This document shows, in pieces, positions 34,413 through 43,765 of a DNA stretch of 64,000 bases. Made by a program: the position numbers and the translations under genes. Origin of the DNA: Gemmataceae bacterium. GTDB lineage: Bacteria; Planctomycetota; Planctomycetia; Gemmatales; Gemmataceae. Positions within the stretch are counted from its first letter, which is position 1, and each line of letters begins with the position of its first letter. The notes beneath the pieces were generated by a model. The model was not told the DNA's origin. It was given only the letters and a program-made list of their open reading frames with translations, and made no database searches. The DNA is taken from NCBI GenBank assembly GCA_022842245.1, contig JALHPZ010000016.1, forward strand, positions 62,001 to 126,000, read 5' to 3'.

Positions 34413-35681
34413 TCACCGGGGTCGCGTGGCGCGATCGGCGATCTCACGGTGTCGGACGGCTTTGCCGTGGTCGCCGGCCTTCTCGGCGCGCTCGGCCAGT
34501 TGTCGGTGGGTCGGCGCATGGTTTGGATCGAGCTTCAAGGCCGAATCCAGCCATCGGAGACCTTCCGTTTCGAGCCCATTACGAAGGCAAAGCTCGCCGG
34601 CCTGGGATCGCAGGTCGGCGTTTCCAGGATCGATGGTAATGGCGCGCGTCGTTTCCGCCAGTTTGTCCAGGTCGGCCTTGCATCGCTTCCAGCGCTCCTC
34701 AATCGCCGTGGCTTCCGCCGGTGGCCCGGTGTGGTTCAAGGTTTGCATCAGCATGTACAACAGATCCGGTTCGAACGGCCCCAATTCGACCGCCCGACGG
34801 AACGACGAAAGTGCTTGTTCGGGCCGGTCGCGGGTCAGTTCGATCTTGCCCTTGAGTTGCAATGCTGGAAGAGAATCGGGCTTTCGTTTGAGCACTGTAT
34901 CAACCAGTGCCATCGCATCGTCCAGCCGGTTCTGTTCGATCCGACACTGGGCCAATTGCAATCCGAGTTCCACGTTCTTGGGCGCGGCCCCCAGTGCGGG
35001 TTCCAGGAGGGCTGCCACTTCGTCTGGCGGAACTTTCGCGATGAGCAGTAATCGAGCCAAAGCTTGAACGTGGGCGGGGTTTTCGGGTTCCAGCTCGTGC
35101 GCTTTTCGCTGGGCCTCGATCGCTTGTTTTCGGAGCCGGGCCCGCTCGCACACTTCGCCCCGCAGCGACCACGCCTTGACCGATTTCGGAGCCCGAGTCG
35201 TCCAGACTTCCGTCGCTCGCACGGCATCGGAAAGACGGAACGACGCGAAGTCCCGATACACGAGCACCTGCGCGATGTACTTCGAATCCGGGTGGTCCTC
35301 GTTCAGGCATTTCCGCAAATGGTAGTCGTACTCGACGGAGAGCGAATCGGTCTGCGCCTGGATCAACCCGGTTTCGAGGTCGATCGCCTCGGGTACCCAG
35401 CCGAGGCGTTTCGCGTTCGCGAGGTGTTTCCGGGCCGCGGCGATATCGCCGGACATGCGGGCGACGCGGGCGGCGAGGAACTGCACCTGTCCGCTTTCGG
35501 GTCGTCGCGCCTCGGCTTCCAAAAGCAGAACCTGAGCGCAGTCCACATCGTCGGCGTCGAGTGCGGCCTCGGCCTCCCGGATCCGCGAGTCGATCCGCCA
35601 GTCACCGACGAACATCCCGATGCCCAGGCCGATTCCCGCGAGAGCGGCAACCACGAGTACGATCCGTCCGATCCGGCGCAT
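34413..35681 (-). CDS. Membrane-anchored tetratricopeptide-repeat protein
   Basis: 422 residues. One N-terminal signal anchor (MRRIGRIVLVVAALAGIGLGI) is followed by about ten TPR-like helix pairs. Examples are ARKHLANAKRLGWVPEAIDLE, QAIEAQRKAHELEPENPAHV and GLRWLDSALKLDPNHAPTHR. It is probably a periplasm-facing protein-interaction scaffold. It follows the multihaem cytochrome gene by only 10 bases on the same strand, and that protein itself ends in TPRs, so the two may form a complex in electron transfer or cytochrome assembly. No enzymatic motif is present. Confidence 0.88.
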   Translation of the reverse strand: MRRIGRIVLVVAALAGIGLGIGMFVGDWRIDSRIREAEAALDADDVDCAQVLLLEAEARRPESGQVQFLAARVARMSGDIAAARKHLANAKRLGWVPEAIDLETGLIQAQTDSLSVEYDYHLRKCLNEDHPDSKYIAQVLVYRDFASFRLSDAVRATEVWTTRAPKSVKAWSLRGEVCERARLRKQAIEAQRKAHELEPENPAHVQALARLLLIAKVPPDEVAALLEPALGAAPKNVELGLQLAQCRIEQNRLDDAMALVDTVLKRKPDSLPALQLKGKIELTRDRPEQALSSFRRAVELGPFEPDLLYMLMQTLNHTGPPAEATAIEERWKRCKADLDKLAETTRAITIDPGNADLRSQAGELCLRNGLETEGLRWLDSALKLDPNHAPTHRQLAERAEKAGDHGKAVRHREIADRATRPR

Positions 35682-35691
35682 GAGAGCTTCC

Positions 35692-37626
35692 TTATCGCGA
35701 TTGTCCTCGATACCACTTCCGATAATCGTCTTTCGCGGATGGCTTCGGTGCCAGCCGGACTGCCGTTTCTAGCCCCGCCTCTCCGCCGGCCCGATCGCCC
35801 TGCCGCTCCCGGCAATGCGCGAGGAGCAGGTGCGCCTCGGGCAGCAAGGGATGGATCGCAAGCGCGTCCCGGCATGCGGTTTCGGCCCTGGGCCAATCCT
35901 GCATCAAGATCAGCGTGCGCGCCAGCTGAAGGCGGTGCTCGATCAAGCGGGGATTCACGGCCACAAGTCGATCGGAGACGGTCAGCGCCTCGGAGTAATC
36001 GCGATTGGCTACGAGCGCATCCGCTAGCAGCATCGAGGCGTTCTCGGACCCATTGGCGAGTCGATGAGCCTTTCGTGCCGCATCGAGGAACCGGGTCGGT
36101 GCGTCGAGACGCGACGATAACCGTGCCATCATGTCCCACGCGGCCGCGTCGCCGGGCCAACGCTTCAAGGTCCGCGTCAGGCGATCCTCGGCTTCGGCCA
36201 GGTAGATCGAACGGCTGCCGGGCATCTTCCCGATGGTTTTGGCGAAGGCGATGGCGAAGTCCCGCTCTAACTCATCCCCCATCAGGGCATAGGGCGAACG
36301 CGCGAACGGAACGATCGGGTCCGCGTCCGCCGGCAGGGAACGCCGGGGCGTCAGACCCTCGTCCGGTCGCCGAAGTACACGGTGATCGGTCACGGCGGTA
36401 TGGACGATATTCGAACTGTCCGCCTTGGGCATATGACAGGCGATGCAACTGTCCGACTTCGCGGCCCGTTCCGCAACCGGGGCCGTGCAACCCTTCGATT
36501 CGTGGCACGTCTGACATCGAGTCCGGTAATAGGCGTCCGCCGAGGTCGGATCCGGCTTGGCGTGGGCGTCGTGGCAGCTCGTACAGTCCAGTTTCCCACC
36601 GCTGCCCGTGTAGCATTTGCTCACGTGCATCTGGTCGAACTGTCCCACCGATTTGTGGAAGTCGGTGATAGTCGGGTGCCGGACGAACACGGAGACAAAC
36701 TGATCCCACGGCAATCCCGGGCGATACTCGAATATGTCCCGCTCCCGGCGCGTGACCCGTTCTTCGCCCTGGAGATGGCACTGCTGGCAAATCGCGCCAC
36801 GGAGGTCGTGCGACAAATGCTTCGGATTCACGATCGACGTATCGACGCCCGCAGGGGCCGCGACGTCGGTCCGCTCGCGCACATGCAACTCGCCCGGCCC
36901 ATGACAGCGCTCGCAGCCCACGTTCAACTGTTCGGGAAACGACCCGCCGACGATCCGGTTCGGCGACCCCGGTACCGCGTCGACCTGATTGACATGGCAG
37001 TAGAGGCATTCCTTCGAAATGATCCGTCGGCCGCCGGTGCCGAGGTCGTAACTCGGCGACAGATCCCATTTCTGCATCGACTGGCCATACCAACTGATTG
37101 GCGTCTGGAAGACCGCGCCGTCCTCGATGGCGAGGTACGAGCGGCCCCGGGTTCCCGAACCGATTGCGATCGACGCCGCCATCACATGATCGGGCAGGGG
37201 GGTACTCTGCCCGTTCTTCGCCGAAACGATGTGCCGGTCGACCGTACCGGCCCGCTCCGCACGCAGTTCGTATCCTTGCGACGCGAATGGGTTGTTCGCG
37301 GCGAAGTTCTCCGGGAAGCCGGGCCGGCCAACGCGGTCGGCCGATCGCCCCATCGGGTGCTTGTGATAATCGGAATCGTGTTTCGGGTGGCAGCCGGCGC
37401 AACTTGCGTCGCCGGTGTACTTCACGTTCGGCTTCACGTTGCGGAACGGGGTATCGAAAACGAGTCGCGGATCTGGCGGTGCCGGGTCCGGTTGAACTTC
37501 TTCGACCGTTTGGACTGGCGGAGGGTTTTCGCGAATGAGGAAGTACCAGCCCGAAACGAGTCCGACCGCCAGCGCGAGCAGAATGGCGATTCCAATCATT
37601 GCGGGGCGTCGCGGACGTTCGGCCAT
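35692..37626 (-). CDS. Heptahaem c-type cytochrome with C-terminal TPRs
   Basis: 644 residues. A membrane anchor (about 9-30) precedes seven CxxCH haem sites: residues 76-80, 207-211, 238-242, 280-284, 348-352, 371-375 and 394-398. The C-terminal 200 residues are TPR repeats (AWDMMARLSSRLDAPTRFL; PLLPEAHLLLAHCRERQGDR). The architecture resembles multihaem proteins of the cytochrome c554/nitrite-reductase-related class found in planctomycetes. It needs periplasmic haem attachment, and its redox partner and substrate are unknown. It heads a two-gene unit with a TPR anchor protein. Confidence 0.92.
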   Translation of the reverse strand: MAERPRRPAMIGIAILLALAVGLVSGWYFLIRENPPPVQTVEEVQPDPAPPDPRLVFDTPFRNVKPNVKYTGDASCAGCHPKHDSDYHKHPMGRSADRVGRPGFPENFAANNPFASQGYELRAERAGTVDRHIVSAKNGQSTPLPDHVMAASIAIGSGTRGRSYLAIEDGAVFQTPISWYGQSMQKWDLSPSYDLGTGGRRIISKECLYCHVNQVDAVPGSPNRIVGGSFPEQLNVGCERCHGPGELHVRERTDVAAPAGVDTSIVNPKHLSHDLRGAICQQCHLQGEERVTRRERDIFEYRPGLPWDQFVSVFVRHPTITDFHKSVGQFDQMHVSKCYTGSGGKLDCTSCHDAHAKPDPTSADAYYRTRCQTCHESKGCTAPVAERAAKSDSCIACHMPKADSSNIVHTAVTDHRVLRRPDEGLTPRRSLPADADPIVPFARSPYALMGDELERDFAIAFAKTIGKMPGSRSIYLAEAEDRLTRTLKRWPGDAAAWDMMARLSSRLDAPTRFLDAARKAHRLANGSENASMLLADALVANRDYSEALTVSDRLVAVNPRLIEHRLQLARTLILMQDWPRAETACRDALAIHPLLPEAHLLLAHCRERQGDRAGGEAGLETAVRLAPKPSAKDDYRKWYRGQSR

Positions 37627-37727
37627 CGATGAAACTCGCGGGGAGCAGATACCTTCAAAGTACCGCTCCGCCCCGGATCTGGATACCTGATCCGCGAAAC
37701 CGTGTCGTGACCGATTGGGCCAATCCG

Positions 37728-38417
37728 TTACCTGGTTGAACCGCCGAAGTCGCAGACTAGCGTCGACGTGTGCCGGACGATTGCGTATTTCATGCAGTCG
37801 ATTTCACCGGACTTTTCTTCGATCCGTCTCACCGCGACGCAATACCGTCCTCGATCGGCGAAAGCGGACGTGCGGCCGTCCTTGTCCGTCTTCACGACGG
37901 GGGACTCCTCCTCGCCCTTGCCCGGCGGCACAACCGTCACTTCGGCATCCGCCAGAGGCTTGCCTCCGGACAACACCTTGAATCGCACCATTTCCCCGTC
38001 TCGCTCCGGGACGAGTTCCAGCGGGACGGCCTTGCCGATTTCCGCCGTCTTGGCGAACGGATCGCCGACGATCGTCTTCGGGTAGTACCACGAAAGCGAA
38101 GCGGGGTTGTCGCCGCGTTGGACGACTCCGCCCGCGGTCGTGCCGAACACCACAATGGGTTTGCTGGAGAGTTTCGCACGGAAGAAGTTGCCGTCGCCCT
38201 TCGCCATCGTCGGCTTGGTTTCCTTGCCGTCCGTATCGCGGGCGGTGAGTTCGGTCTTTTCAGCTCGCGTCGGGAAGAGTTTCGGATCCGGCGCCGCCGT
38301 GTGGCCGAAGACGACGCGGGCCTCGCTTTCGCCCTCCGGAACGTAGACGAACACCCAGTGGGCCTGCGCGGCGGTCGCCAGCAGGGCCGCCGATGCGATT
38401 GCAATCAGATAACGCAT
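37728..38417 (-). CDS. DUF4198-like exported protein (possible metal-uptake component)
   Basis: 229 residues with a signal peptide ending in QAH (MRYLIAIASAALLATAAQAH), so the mature protein begins with His (HWVFV), a feature of DUF4198/COG5266 proteins linked to cobalt/nickel uptake. The body contains two beta-rich domains (VPLELVPERDGEMVRFKVLSGGKPLADAEVTVVPPG is Ig-like). The ATG at 38417 has GGAG 8 bases upstream; the frame extends further, but that start is not supported. Two genes away, divergently, lies nikR. A link to nickel is inferred from family and neighbourhood only. It is 20 bases downstream of the DUF1559 gene. Confidence 0.7.
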   Translation of the reverse strand: MRYLIAIASAALLATAAQAHWVFVYVPEGESEARVVFGHTAAPDPKLFPTRAEKTELTARDTDGKETKPTMAKGDGNFFRAKLSSKPIVVFGTTAGGVVQRGDNPASLSWYYPKTIVGDPFAKTAEIGKAVPLELVPERDGEMVRFKVLSGGKPLADAEVTVVPPGKGEEESPVVKTDKDGRTSAFADRGRYCVAVRRIEEKSGEIDCMKYAIVRHTSTLVCDFGGSTR

Positions 38418-38437
38418 GGTGATGCTCCGGGTGAGAT

Positions 38438-39433
38438 TCAATATTCGCCGATGGTTTCGCCGCCGTTGCGCGAGCCCAACGCGGCCCAGGTCGGCGTGTC
38501 GATCGTGTCGCGGACGAACCGGACGGACCCGTCGGCGAGCAGAGCGTTCACGCCTTGCTCGTGGAGGCTACGGGCGGCCTTCCACGCCGGGTTACTGTGT
38601 TGCACGCAGTCGAAGGATTGGCTGTTGGGCGTGAGGACGTTGTTGTAGAGCGTGCAGTTGTAAGCGCCGTCCGCCCAGAGCGCGCCGCGGTCCGTGACAA
38701 ATGTGGTGCTGGCATCGCAATTCGCTTGGGAGAGCGACGTCACATGCTTGTAAAAGCGCTTCAGGTCGGTGGTGCCGGTCGGTGCCGTGCCGCCGGCGCC
38801 GAGAAGCGTTTCGGAGAAGGCGACCGTATTGCTGGTACCGTCGGTGATCCCGACGATCGTGACACCGGCATTTTTCACCACGTCGAGGTCAACGCCGGTG
38901 AAGATGCCATTGCACGTCAGAGCGTTGCCGTTGGCGTTGCCGCCGCTGCACGCGACGTAATTGCTCGGCCCCTGGTCGGGGATCACGACCCGCTGTTCGT
39001 CGGACGGGCAGAAGAACGATTTGACCACCGACCGGATCGCCGGAACGTTGATCTGGAACGGGACCGATTGCGGTTGCAGCGTGCCGCCGCCATACAACGG
39101 GTACGTGAGGTCGAGCGCGTTGTAGACGTTCGTTTGTTCGAGGTTCGGCGTGAGCTGCGCGAGGGCGGACCAGCGGAAGTGGCCCTTGGGATTCGTGGGG
39201 TCGACGGGCCAGGTCTTGCGCCAATACCCGGTGGGGAAGGTACCGCGGGCGCCCTCGAAGTTGTGCATCGCGAGGCCGATCTGCTTCAGGTTGTTCTGGC
39301 AGCTCATGCGGGCGGCGGCGGATCGCACCTTCTGCACTGCGGGAAGTAGCAGGCCGATGAGAATGGCAATGATGGCGATCACCACAAGCAGTTCGATGAG
39401 CGTGAAGGCTGTGCGGCGGGACGAGCGGATCAT
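38438..39433 (-). CDS. DUF1559 domain-containing pilin-like protein
   Basis: 331 residues. The N-terminus has a type IV pilin-like prepilin helix ([16 protein letters not shown]) typical of type II secretion/pseudopilin substrates in planctomycetes. The DUF1559 body contains [41 protein letters not shown] and the C-terminal WADGAYN and [12 protein letters not shown] blocks. It should be processed by a prepilin peptidase and exported; function is unknown. Such genes are highly duplicated in these bacteria. GGAGG lies 7 bases before the ATG at 39433. It shares a divergent promoter region with nikR. Confidence 0.93.
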   Translation of the reverse strand: MIRSSRRTAFTLIELLVVIAIIAILIGLLLPAVQKVRSAAARMSCQNNLKQIGLAMHNFEGARGTFPTGYWRKTWPVDPTNPKGHFRWSALAQLTPNLEQTNVYNALDLTYPLYGGGTLQPQSVPFQINVPAIRSVVKSFFCPSDEQRVVIPDQGPSNYVACSGGNANGNALTCNGIFTGVDLDVVKNAGVTIVGITDGTSNTVAFSETLLGAGGTAPTGTTDLKRFYKHVTSLSQANCDASTTFVTDRGALWADGAYNCTLYNNVLTPNSQSFDCVQHSNPAWKAARSLHEQGVNALLADGSVRFVRDTIDTPTWAALGSRNGGETIGEY

Positions 39434-39483
39434 CGGCGGCCTCCGTGGGGGCGGTGTTACGATTTGATGTTGTGTAATACTGC

Positions 39484-39496
39484 GCGAACGGTTCGC
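39484..39496. promoter_or_regulatory. 13-bp palindrome between DUF1559 and nikR
   Basis: GCGAAC-G-GTTCGC is a perfect palindrome around a single central base, in the 128-base region between divergent starts (39433 and 39562). Its location suits an operator. It does not resemble the known NikR box (GTATGA-N16-TCATAC), so the cognate regulator is unknown. Confidence 0.35.
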
Positions 39497-39561
39497 CGCG
39501 GTCCACACTTTTTTCCCGATAATAGGCGGAATTCCTGAACTTCTTGAAATCGAGCCGAACC

Positions 39562-40002
39562 GTGTCCGACGTCACCCGCTTTTCCGTCTCGCTTGAAGCC
39601 GACTTGCTAGCGCGATTCGATGCCTATGTCGCCGATGGCAAGTTCGCAACGCGCTCCGAGGCGGTGCGGCAACTCGTCCACCAGCGGTTGGCGGCCGACA
39701 AATGGGACGCGAACGACGCCGAGATGATCGCGACGCTGACGCTTGTGTACGACCACCACAAGCCGAAACTCGTGGAGAAGTTGATCGAAGTGCAGCACGG
39801 CCACGCCAACCATGTGGTGGCGAGCCTGCACGTCCACCTGGACCACGATCACTGCATGGAACTGATCGTGTTGAAGGGGAAACCATCCCGCCTACGGTCG
39901 TTGGCGGCCGAGTTGCGCGGCCTGAAGGGTGTCCACCAGGGCGAACTGTCGCTGGCGGGGGAGACAGGCGGGCATTCGCACGACGGGCACCACCATCATT
40001 GA
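39562..40002 (+). CDS. nikR: Nickel-responsive transcriptional regulator NikR
   Basis: 146 residues: a ribbon-helix-helix DNA-binding domain ([20 protein letters not shown], residues 5-24; SEAVRQLV) and an ACT-like metal-sensing domain. All four Ni2+ ligands of E. coli NikR have counterparts: His79, His90, His92 and Cys98 in [14 protein letters not shown]. The C-terminus carries an extra His-rich tail ([11 protein letters not shown]) that might buffer nickel. The GTG start at 39562 is used because the fold begins here; the ribosome site is weak. There is no nickel transporter operon beside it, only a DUF4198 gene two genes away. It probably represses nickel uptake genes when nickel is plentiful. 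Confidence 0.92.
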   Translation: MSDVTRFSVSLEADLLARFDAYVADGKFATRSEAVRQLVHQRLAADKWDANDAEMIATLTLVYDHHKPKLVEKLIEVQHGHANHVVASLHVHLDHDHCMELIVLKGKPSRLRSLAAELRGLKGVHQGELSLAGETGGHSHDGHHHH

Positions 40003-40036
40003 CTTTCGGAGGCGGGAGTCCTCGACGACGTGCGAC

Positions 40037-40266
40037 ATGACTTGGAACCCATCCCTCTACCTGACCTTCGACCGCGAGCGGACGCAGCCGGCGATCGACC
40101 TCGTGGTCTTTAGCCGTTCCTGCACGCTTCGCCGGACGATATGGCCCACCGACGATTCGAAGAGGTATTGTTGGAGCGTGTGACGGTTGCCTATCCCCGC
40201 CGGCCGGATGGAAATGTGCTGTTCCCGATTCTCCGGTAGTTCTTCGTGGCCTATCGGACGCGATGA
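40037..40266 (+). pseudogene. tam: Decayed trans-aconitate 2-methyltransferase gene (N- and C-terminal remnants)
   Basis: Two remnants of one gene are joined with the middle missing. At 40037-40114 the frame reads MTWNPSLYLTFDRERTQPAIDLV, the N-terminus of Tam (E. coli: WNPSLYL..ER..PA). In another frame 40141-40266 reads RFEEVLLERVTVAYPRRPDG, then NVLFPILR, a TAG stop at 40237-40239, and FFVAYRTR. This matches the Tam C-terminus (..Y...L.. YP...G..L..F.RLF.VA). About 200 internal codons, including the SAM-binding site, are gone, and the join is out of frame. It cannot make enzyme. Confidence 0.75.
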
Positions 40267-40298
40267 TCGACGTTGGATCGATCCTTGAATTCCCCGGC

Positions 40299-40326
40299 TT
40301 GACGCCTCGGCCGACTCCGTTATAGT
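40299..40326 (+). promoter_or_regulatory. Sigma70-like promoter of the envelope operon
   Basis: TTGACG (40299-40304) and TATAGT (40321-40326) are separated by 16 bases. Transcription would start near 40333, about 15 bases before the LptD-like start codon. No operator is recognisable. Confidence 0.65.
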
Positions 40327-40347
40327 TCGCCACCTTGAACTGTCGGG

Positions 40348-43218
40348 ATGCGAACCAGCGCGGGAGCGGCCGTGGCCTGCCGAGCGGCGATTTACACCTT
40401 GATCGGGGCGATCGTGGCCGGGGCCGCATCAATGGCGGTCGCCCAGGAATTACCGCCGTTTCCGGCCCTTCCGCCATCGCTTGCGCGGCCGAAGCCACCG
40501 GTCACCGCGTACCAGCTACCCTTGCCGCCGCCCACATTGCCGCCGGTTTCGAACCTGTTCGATACGCCGCCGCCGCCGCCGCGGAACACGACGCCGGTGC
40601 CCGTCCCGAAAGACGAACTGTTCATGACGGACGGATCGCGAATCAACCTGCCGGCCGGAGCGCAACGGCAACTCGTTCGATTCAGCCCGCGGTATGGTAA
40701 TCTCGGCAAGTTCGATTTCGAACCGATTGGCGATGGTTCGCAGCGTCTGGTTTATACTGGCGGCCTGATCATCAACGTCGCTTACGAAATCGAGACGCGC
40801 ACCGGTCTGGCACCGCAGGAGTACGAGTTCGCGGCCGACAACCTCGTGATGTGGGTGAAGAACCTGAACGGGCGGGACGCGGCCGGCGGCCTCGCGATCG
40901 AGCAGATCCAGTCCGGCGACGGGAAACTGGAGATCGAACTGTACATGACCGGTAACGTGGTGGTGCGCAGCAAGGACGAGCAGGTGAGCGCGTCGACCGG
41001 TGCCCGGACGGTGACGACCCGGACGCTGCGGGCGGAGCAGATCTACTACGACGTGAACAAAAACCGCGCCGTGGCGATGCAGGCCGACCTGGAACTGGCG
41101 TACGGCAATCTGCCGGATACGGTGCACCTGCACGCCGGCCGGATCGATCGGCTTGGCCAGTCGGAGTGGCGCGCCACGCGCGCCGGCGCCTTCTCCAGCA
41201 AGCTGCCGTCGGACCCCGGCCTCGAATTTCTCACGAGCGAAGCTACCTACACGGAACGCGAGACCGAACTGAGGAACATCTTCGGCATCCCGTACCGCAA
41301 GATCGGCACGGGCGAGATCGACTACGGCTACGAGCGCATCCTCACGGGCCGGAATGCCCGCATCGAACTCCTTGGCGTACCGTTCTTCTACACGCCGTAC
41401 TTGCGCACCGATCCGGCCGAGCCGCTCGGCCCGCTCAGCGGCTTCGGCTTCGGCAACGACCGCATCTTCGGCGCCCAGTTCTTCACCACCTGGGATCTCT
41501 TCAAGCTCTTTGCGCTCCGGCCGCCCGATGGCCACAAATGGCGCTTGCACCTCGATTACCTCGGTGATCGCGGCCCCGGCTTCGGCACCGACTACGATTA
41601 TCGCAACCGGGACTTTCTGGGCTATGGCGGTCCGAATTTCGGCACCATCCGCGCCTACGGGATTCCCGATGGCGGCGTCGACACGCTTGGGGGCTTCCGC
41701 GGTGTCGAGCCGAAGGAATCGCTCGCCAAGAACGGCGAGCGCATCTTCCGCGGCCGTGCGATCTGGCGACACCAGCACGAATTCGTTGCCGACCGCGATG
41801 CCGACGGCCAGCTGACGTCCGGCCCGTTCGTGACATTGCAACGGCAGCTCGCCTACCAGAGCGACAAGAATTTCTTCGAACAGTATTACAAGACCGAATT
41901 CGACAGCGGACCGAACCAGGAAACGTTCGCCCAACTTGCCGGCAGTACCGGCCAGTTCTTCGGCTCGTTACTGGTGCAGGGGGGCCAGGTACGAAGCTGG
42001 ATGACGGAAACGCGCTGGTTGCCGAAGGTGTCCGGCGCGGTGATGGGGCAGTCCTTCTTTGATCTGGTGACCTACACCTCGCGCGCCGACGTCGGCTATG
42101 CGCAGCTTCGACCGAGCACGATATCGCCACTGCCGGTGCTGGCGACGGAGCAGCAAAGGCTCGACACCGGTCGCATCGACTGGTGGCAGGAACTGAGCTT
42201 GCCGTTCAACGCCGGTCCGCTGCGCGTCGTGCCATACGGCGTACTCGACCTGACTGGCTATTCGCGGGACCTGGCCGGTGACAGCCGCGGGCGCGTGTAC
42301 GGCGGCGGCGGGGCACGGGCCTCGCTTACCGCTTCGCGCTTGTACGCGAACGCCAGCAACGAGATTTTCAATGTTCGCGGCCTGAATCACAAGGCCACGT
42401 TGCACGCGAACTATTTCGCCGCCCGCAGCAGCGTCGGCGCGAATGAACTCCCACTCTTGGACCGGTTGAACGACGACACTATCGACCTCTCGTACCGCAC
42501 CATCACGCCCTGGCAGGCGAATTTCGTCAGCGCGCAGGACGCCCTCGCCCTCACGACCTCGCCTTGGTTTGATCCGCAGCGCCTCGCGATCCGTCGGCTC
42601 GTCGAGAACCGCGTCGAAACCCGTGACGACATGCAGGTCGTCCAACTCGGCCTCGACCAGCGCCTCCAGACCAAACGCGGATTTCCGGGACGCGAGCACA
42701 CCGTCGATTGGTTCACCGCGAATGTATCGACCTCGATCTTCCCAAACGCCGACCGCGACAACTTCGGCAAGTCGACCGCGTTCCTCGAATACCAGACGAT
42801 CTGGAACGTCGGCGACCAAACCGCAGTCACGTCGTCCGGCTGGTTCGATCCGTTCGCCACCGGTGCCCGCTACTGGAACCTTGGCCTGTACCTCGCCCGG
42901 CCGGACCGGACGAACTTCTACATCGGCTACCGCGAGACCGACCCCGTGAACAGCAAGGCCGTCATCGCGTCGATCGGCTACCAGCTCACGCGCAAGTACT
43001 CGCTGAACCTCGGATCCAGCTACGATTTCGGCACGCAGCAGGCGCTCTCGAACACGTTCCTCGTTTCGCGCACCGGTACCGACCTGACCTTCACCGTGGG
43101 CGTGACCTACAATCAGCTCACGAACAACACCGGCTTCACGTTCTCGTTCGTACCCAACCTCGCCGCCGCCACGGGCCTGACGCGAATCGGTTCGCCGGGC
43201 GTCGGCAGCCGCCAATAA
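40348..43218 (+). CDS. LptD-like outer-membrane protein
   Basis: 956 residues. A signal peptide (cleaving near SMAVAQ) is followed by a proline-rich linker (residues 33-78). Next comes an OstA/LptA-like jellyroll domain (about 90-330, with YTGGLIINVAYEIETRTG and TRTLRAEQIYYDVNKNRAV). The C-terminal half is a large beta-barrel with alternating hydrophobic strands ending FTFSFVPNL. This is the layout of LptD, which inserts lipopolysaccharide into the outer membrane. It resembles that family more than any porin, although the barrel is divergent. It heads an operon with a diacylglycerol-kinase-like gene and an ABC transporter. The length is similar to the usual 780-950. Confidence 0.82.
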   Translation: MRTSAGAAVACRAAIYTLIGAIVAGAASMAVAQELPPFPALPPSLARPKPPVTAYQLPLPPPTLPPVSNLFDTPPPPPRNTTPVPVPKDELFMTDGSRINLPAGAQRQLVRFSPRYGNLGKFDFEPIGDGSQRLVYTGGLIINVAYEIETRTGLAPQEYEFAADNLVMWVKNLNGRDAAGGLAIEQIQSGDGKLEIELYMTGNVVVRSKDEQVSASTGARTVTTRTLRAEQIYYDVNKNRAVAMQADLELAYGNLPDTVHLHAGRIDRLGQSEWRATRAGAFSSKLPSDPGLEFLTSEATYTERETELRNIFGIPYRKIGTGEIDYGYERILTGRNARIELLGVPFFYTPYLRTDPAEPLGPLSGFGFGNDRIFGAQFFTTWDLFKLFALRPPDGHKWRLHLDYLGDRGPGFGTDYDYRNRDFLGYGGPNFGTIRAYGIPDGGVDTLGGFRGVEPKESLAKNGERIFRGRAIWRHQHEFVADRDADGQLTSGPFVTLQRQLAYQSDKNFFEQYYKTEFDSGPNQETFAQLAGSTGQFFGSLLVQGGQVRSWMTETRWLPKVSGAVMGQSFFDLVTYTSRADVGYAQLRPSTISPLPVLATEQQRLDTGRIDWWQELSLPFNAGPLRVVPYGVLDLTGYSRDLAGDSRGRVYGGGGARASLTASRLYANASNEIFNVRGLNHKATLHANYFAARSSVGANELPLLDRLNDDTIDLSYRTITPWQANFVSAQDALALTTSPWFDPQRLAIRRLVENRVETRDDMQVVQLGLDQRLQTKRGFPGREHTVDWFTANVSTSIFPNADRDNFGKSTAFLEYQTIWNVGDQTAVTSSGWFDPFATGARYWNLGLYLARPDRTNFYIGYRETDPVNSKAVIASIGYQLTRKYSLNLGSSYDFGTQQALSNTFLVSRTGTDLTFTVGVTYNQLTNNTGFTFSFVPNLAAATGLTRIGSPGVGSRQ

Positions 43219-43238
43219 AACATCCCGGAGGAAATCGG

Positions 43239-43661
43239 ATGGACCAAACCGTTCCGATGCCGGGGTGGAGCATGGCCCTCGACGACCGACCTATAAAAAA
43301 ACGTCGACTTTGGCGGGATAAATTCCGCGAGGCGTTCCGCGGCACCAAGCGTGGCATCCGCGGGCACTCCAGCTTCTACGTCCACTTCTTCTGTGCCGCG
43401 CTTGTCGTCGCCATGGCCGGCGCTCTCGAATGCGACTGGCTCGAATGGTGCCTCCTCGTCGGCTGTATCGGTTTCGTCTTCGTCGCCGAACTCTTCAATA
43501 GTGCCATCGAAACGCTCTTCCACGGTCTGGACGAGGAATCGAAACGGCGCATCCACGGCTGCCTCGACATCGCCGCCGGTGCGGTGCTGGTGGCAAGCCT
43601 GACGGCCGCGACCGTCGGCGGCATCGTTTTCGTCCGCCGATTTCTGGCGCTCTGGGCGTAA
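43239..43661 (+). CDS. Diacylglycerol/undecaprenol kinase (DgkA family)
   Basis: 140 residues. After a short basic N-terminus come three membrane helices with the family signature AELFNSAIETLFHGLDEESKRRIHGCLDIAAGAVL. The catalytic acidic residues of DgkA (Glu in 'AE.FN.AIE') are present. The enzyme phosphorylates diacylglycerol or undecaprenol in the inner membrane and so helps lipid recycling during envelope synthesis. GGAGG lies 7 bases before the ATG, and the gene starts 20 bases after the LptD-like gene. It fits well in an envelope operon. Substrate preference cannot be read. Confidence 0.88.
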   Translation: MDQTVPMPGWSMALDDRPIKKRRLWRDKFREAFRGTKRGIRGHSSFYVHFFCAALVVAMAGALECDWLEWCLLVGCIGFVFVAELFNSAIETLFHGLDEESKRRIHGCLDIAAGAVLVASLTAATVGGIVFVRRFLALWA

Positions 43662-43765
43662 TCCAAAATCGTGAAACCCGCGGCCGGGATCGGGTGTATG
43701 ACCGATACGTTCGCCGCTGCGGTATCATTTCTATTGGCGAACGCGGATTCGCATTCGGTGGCATC

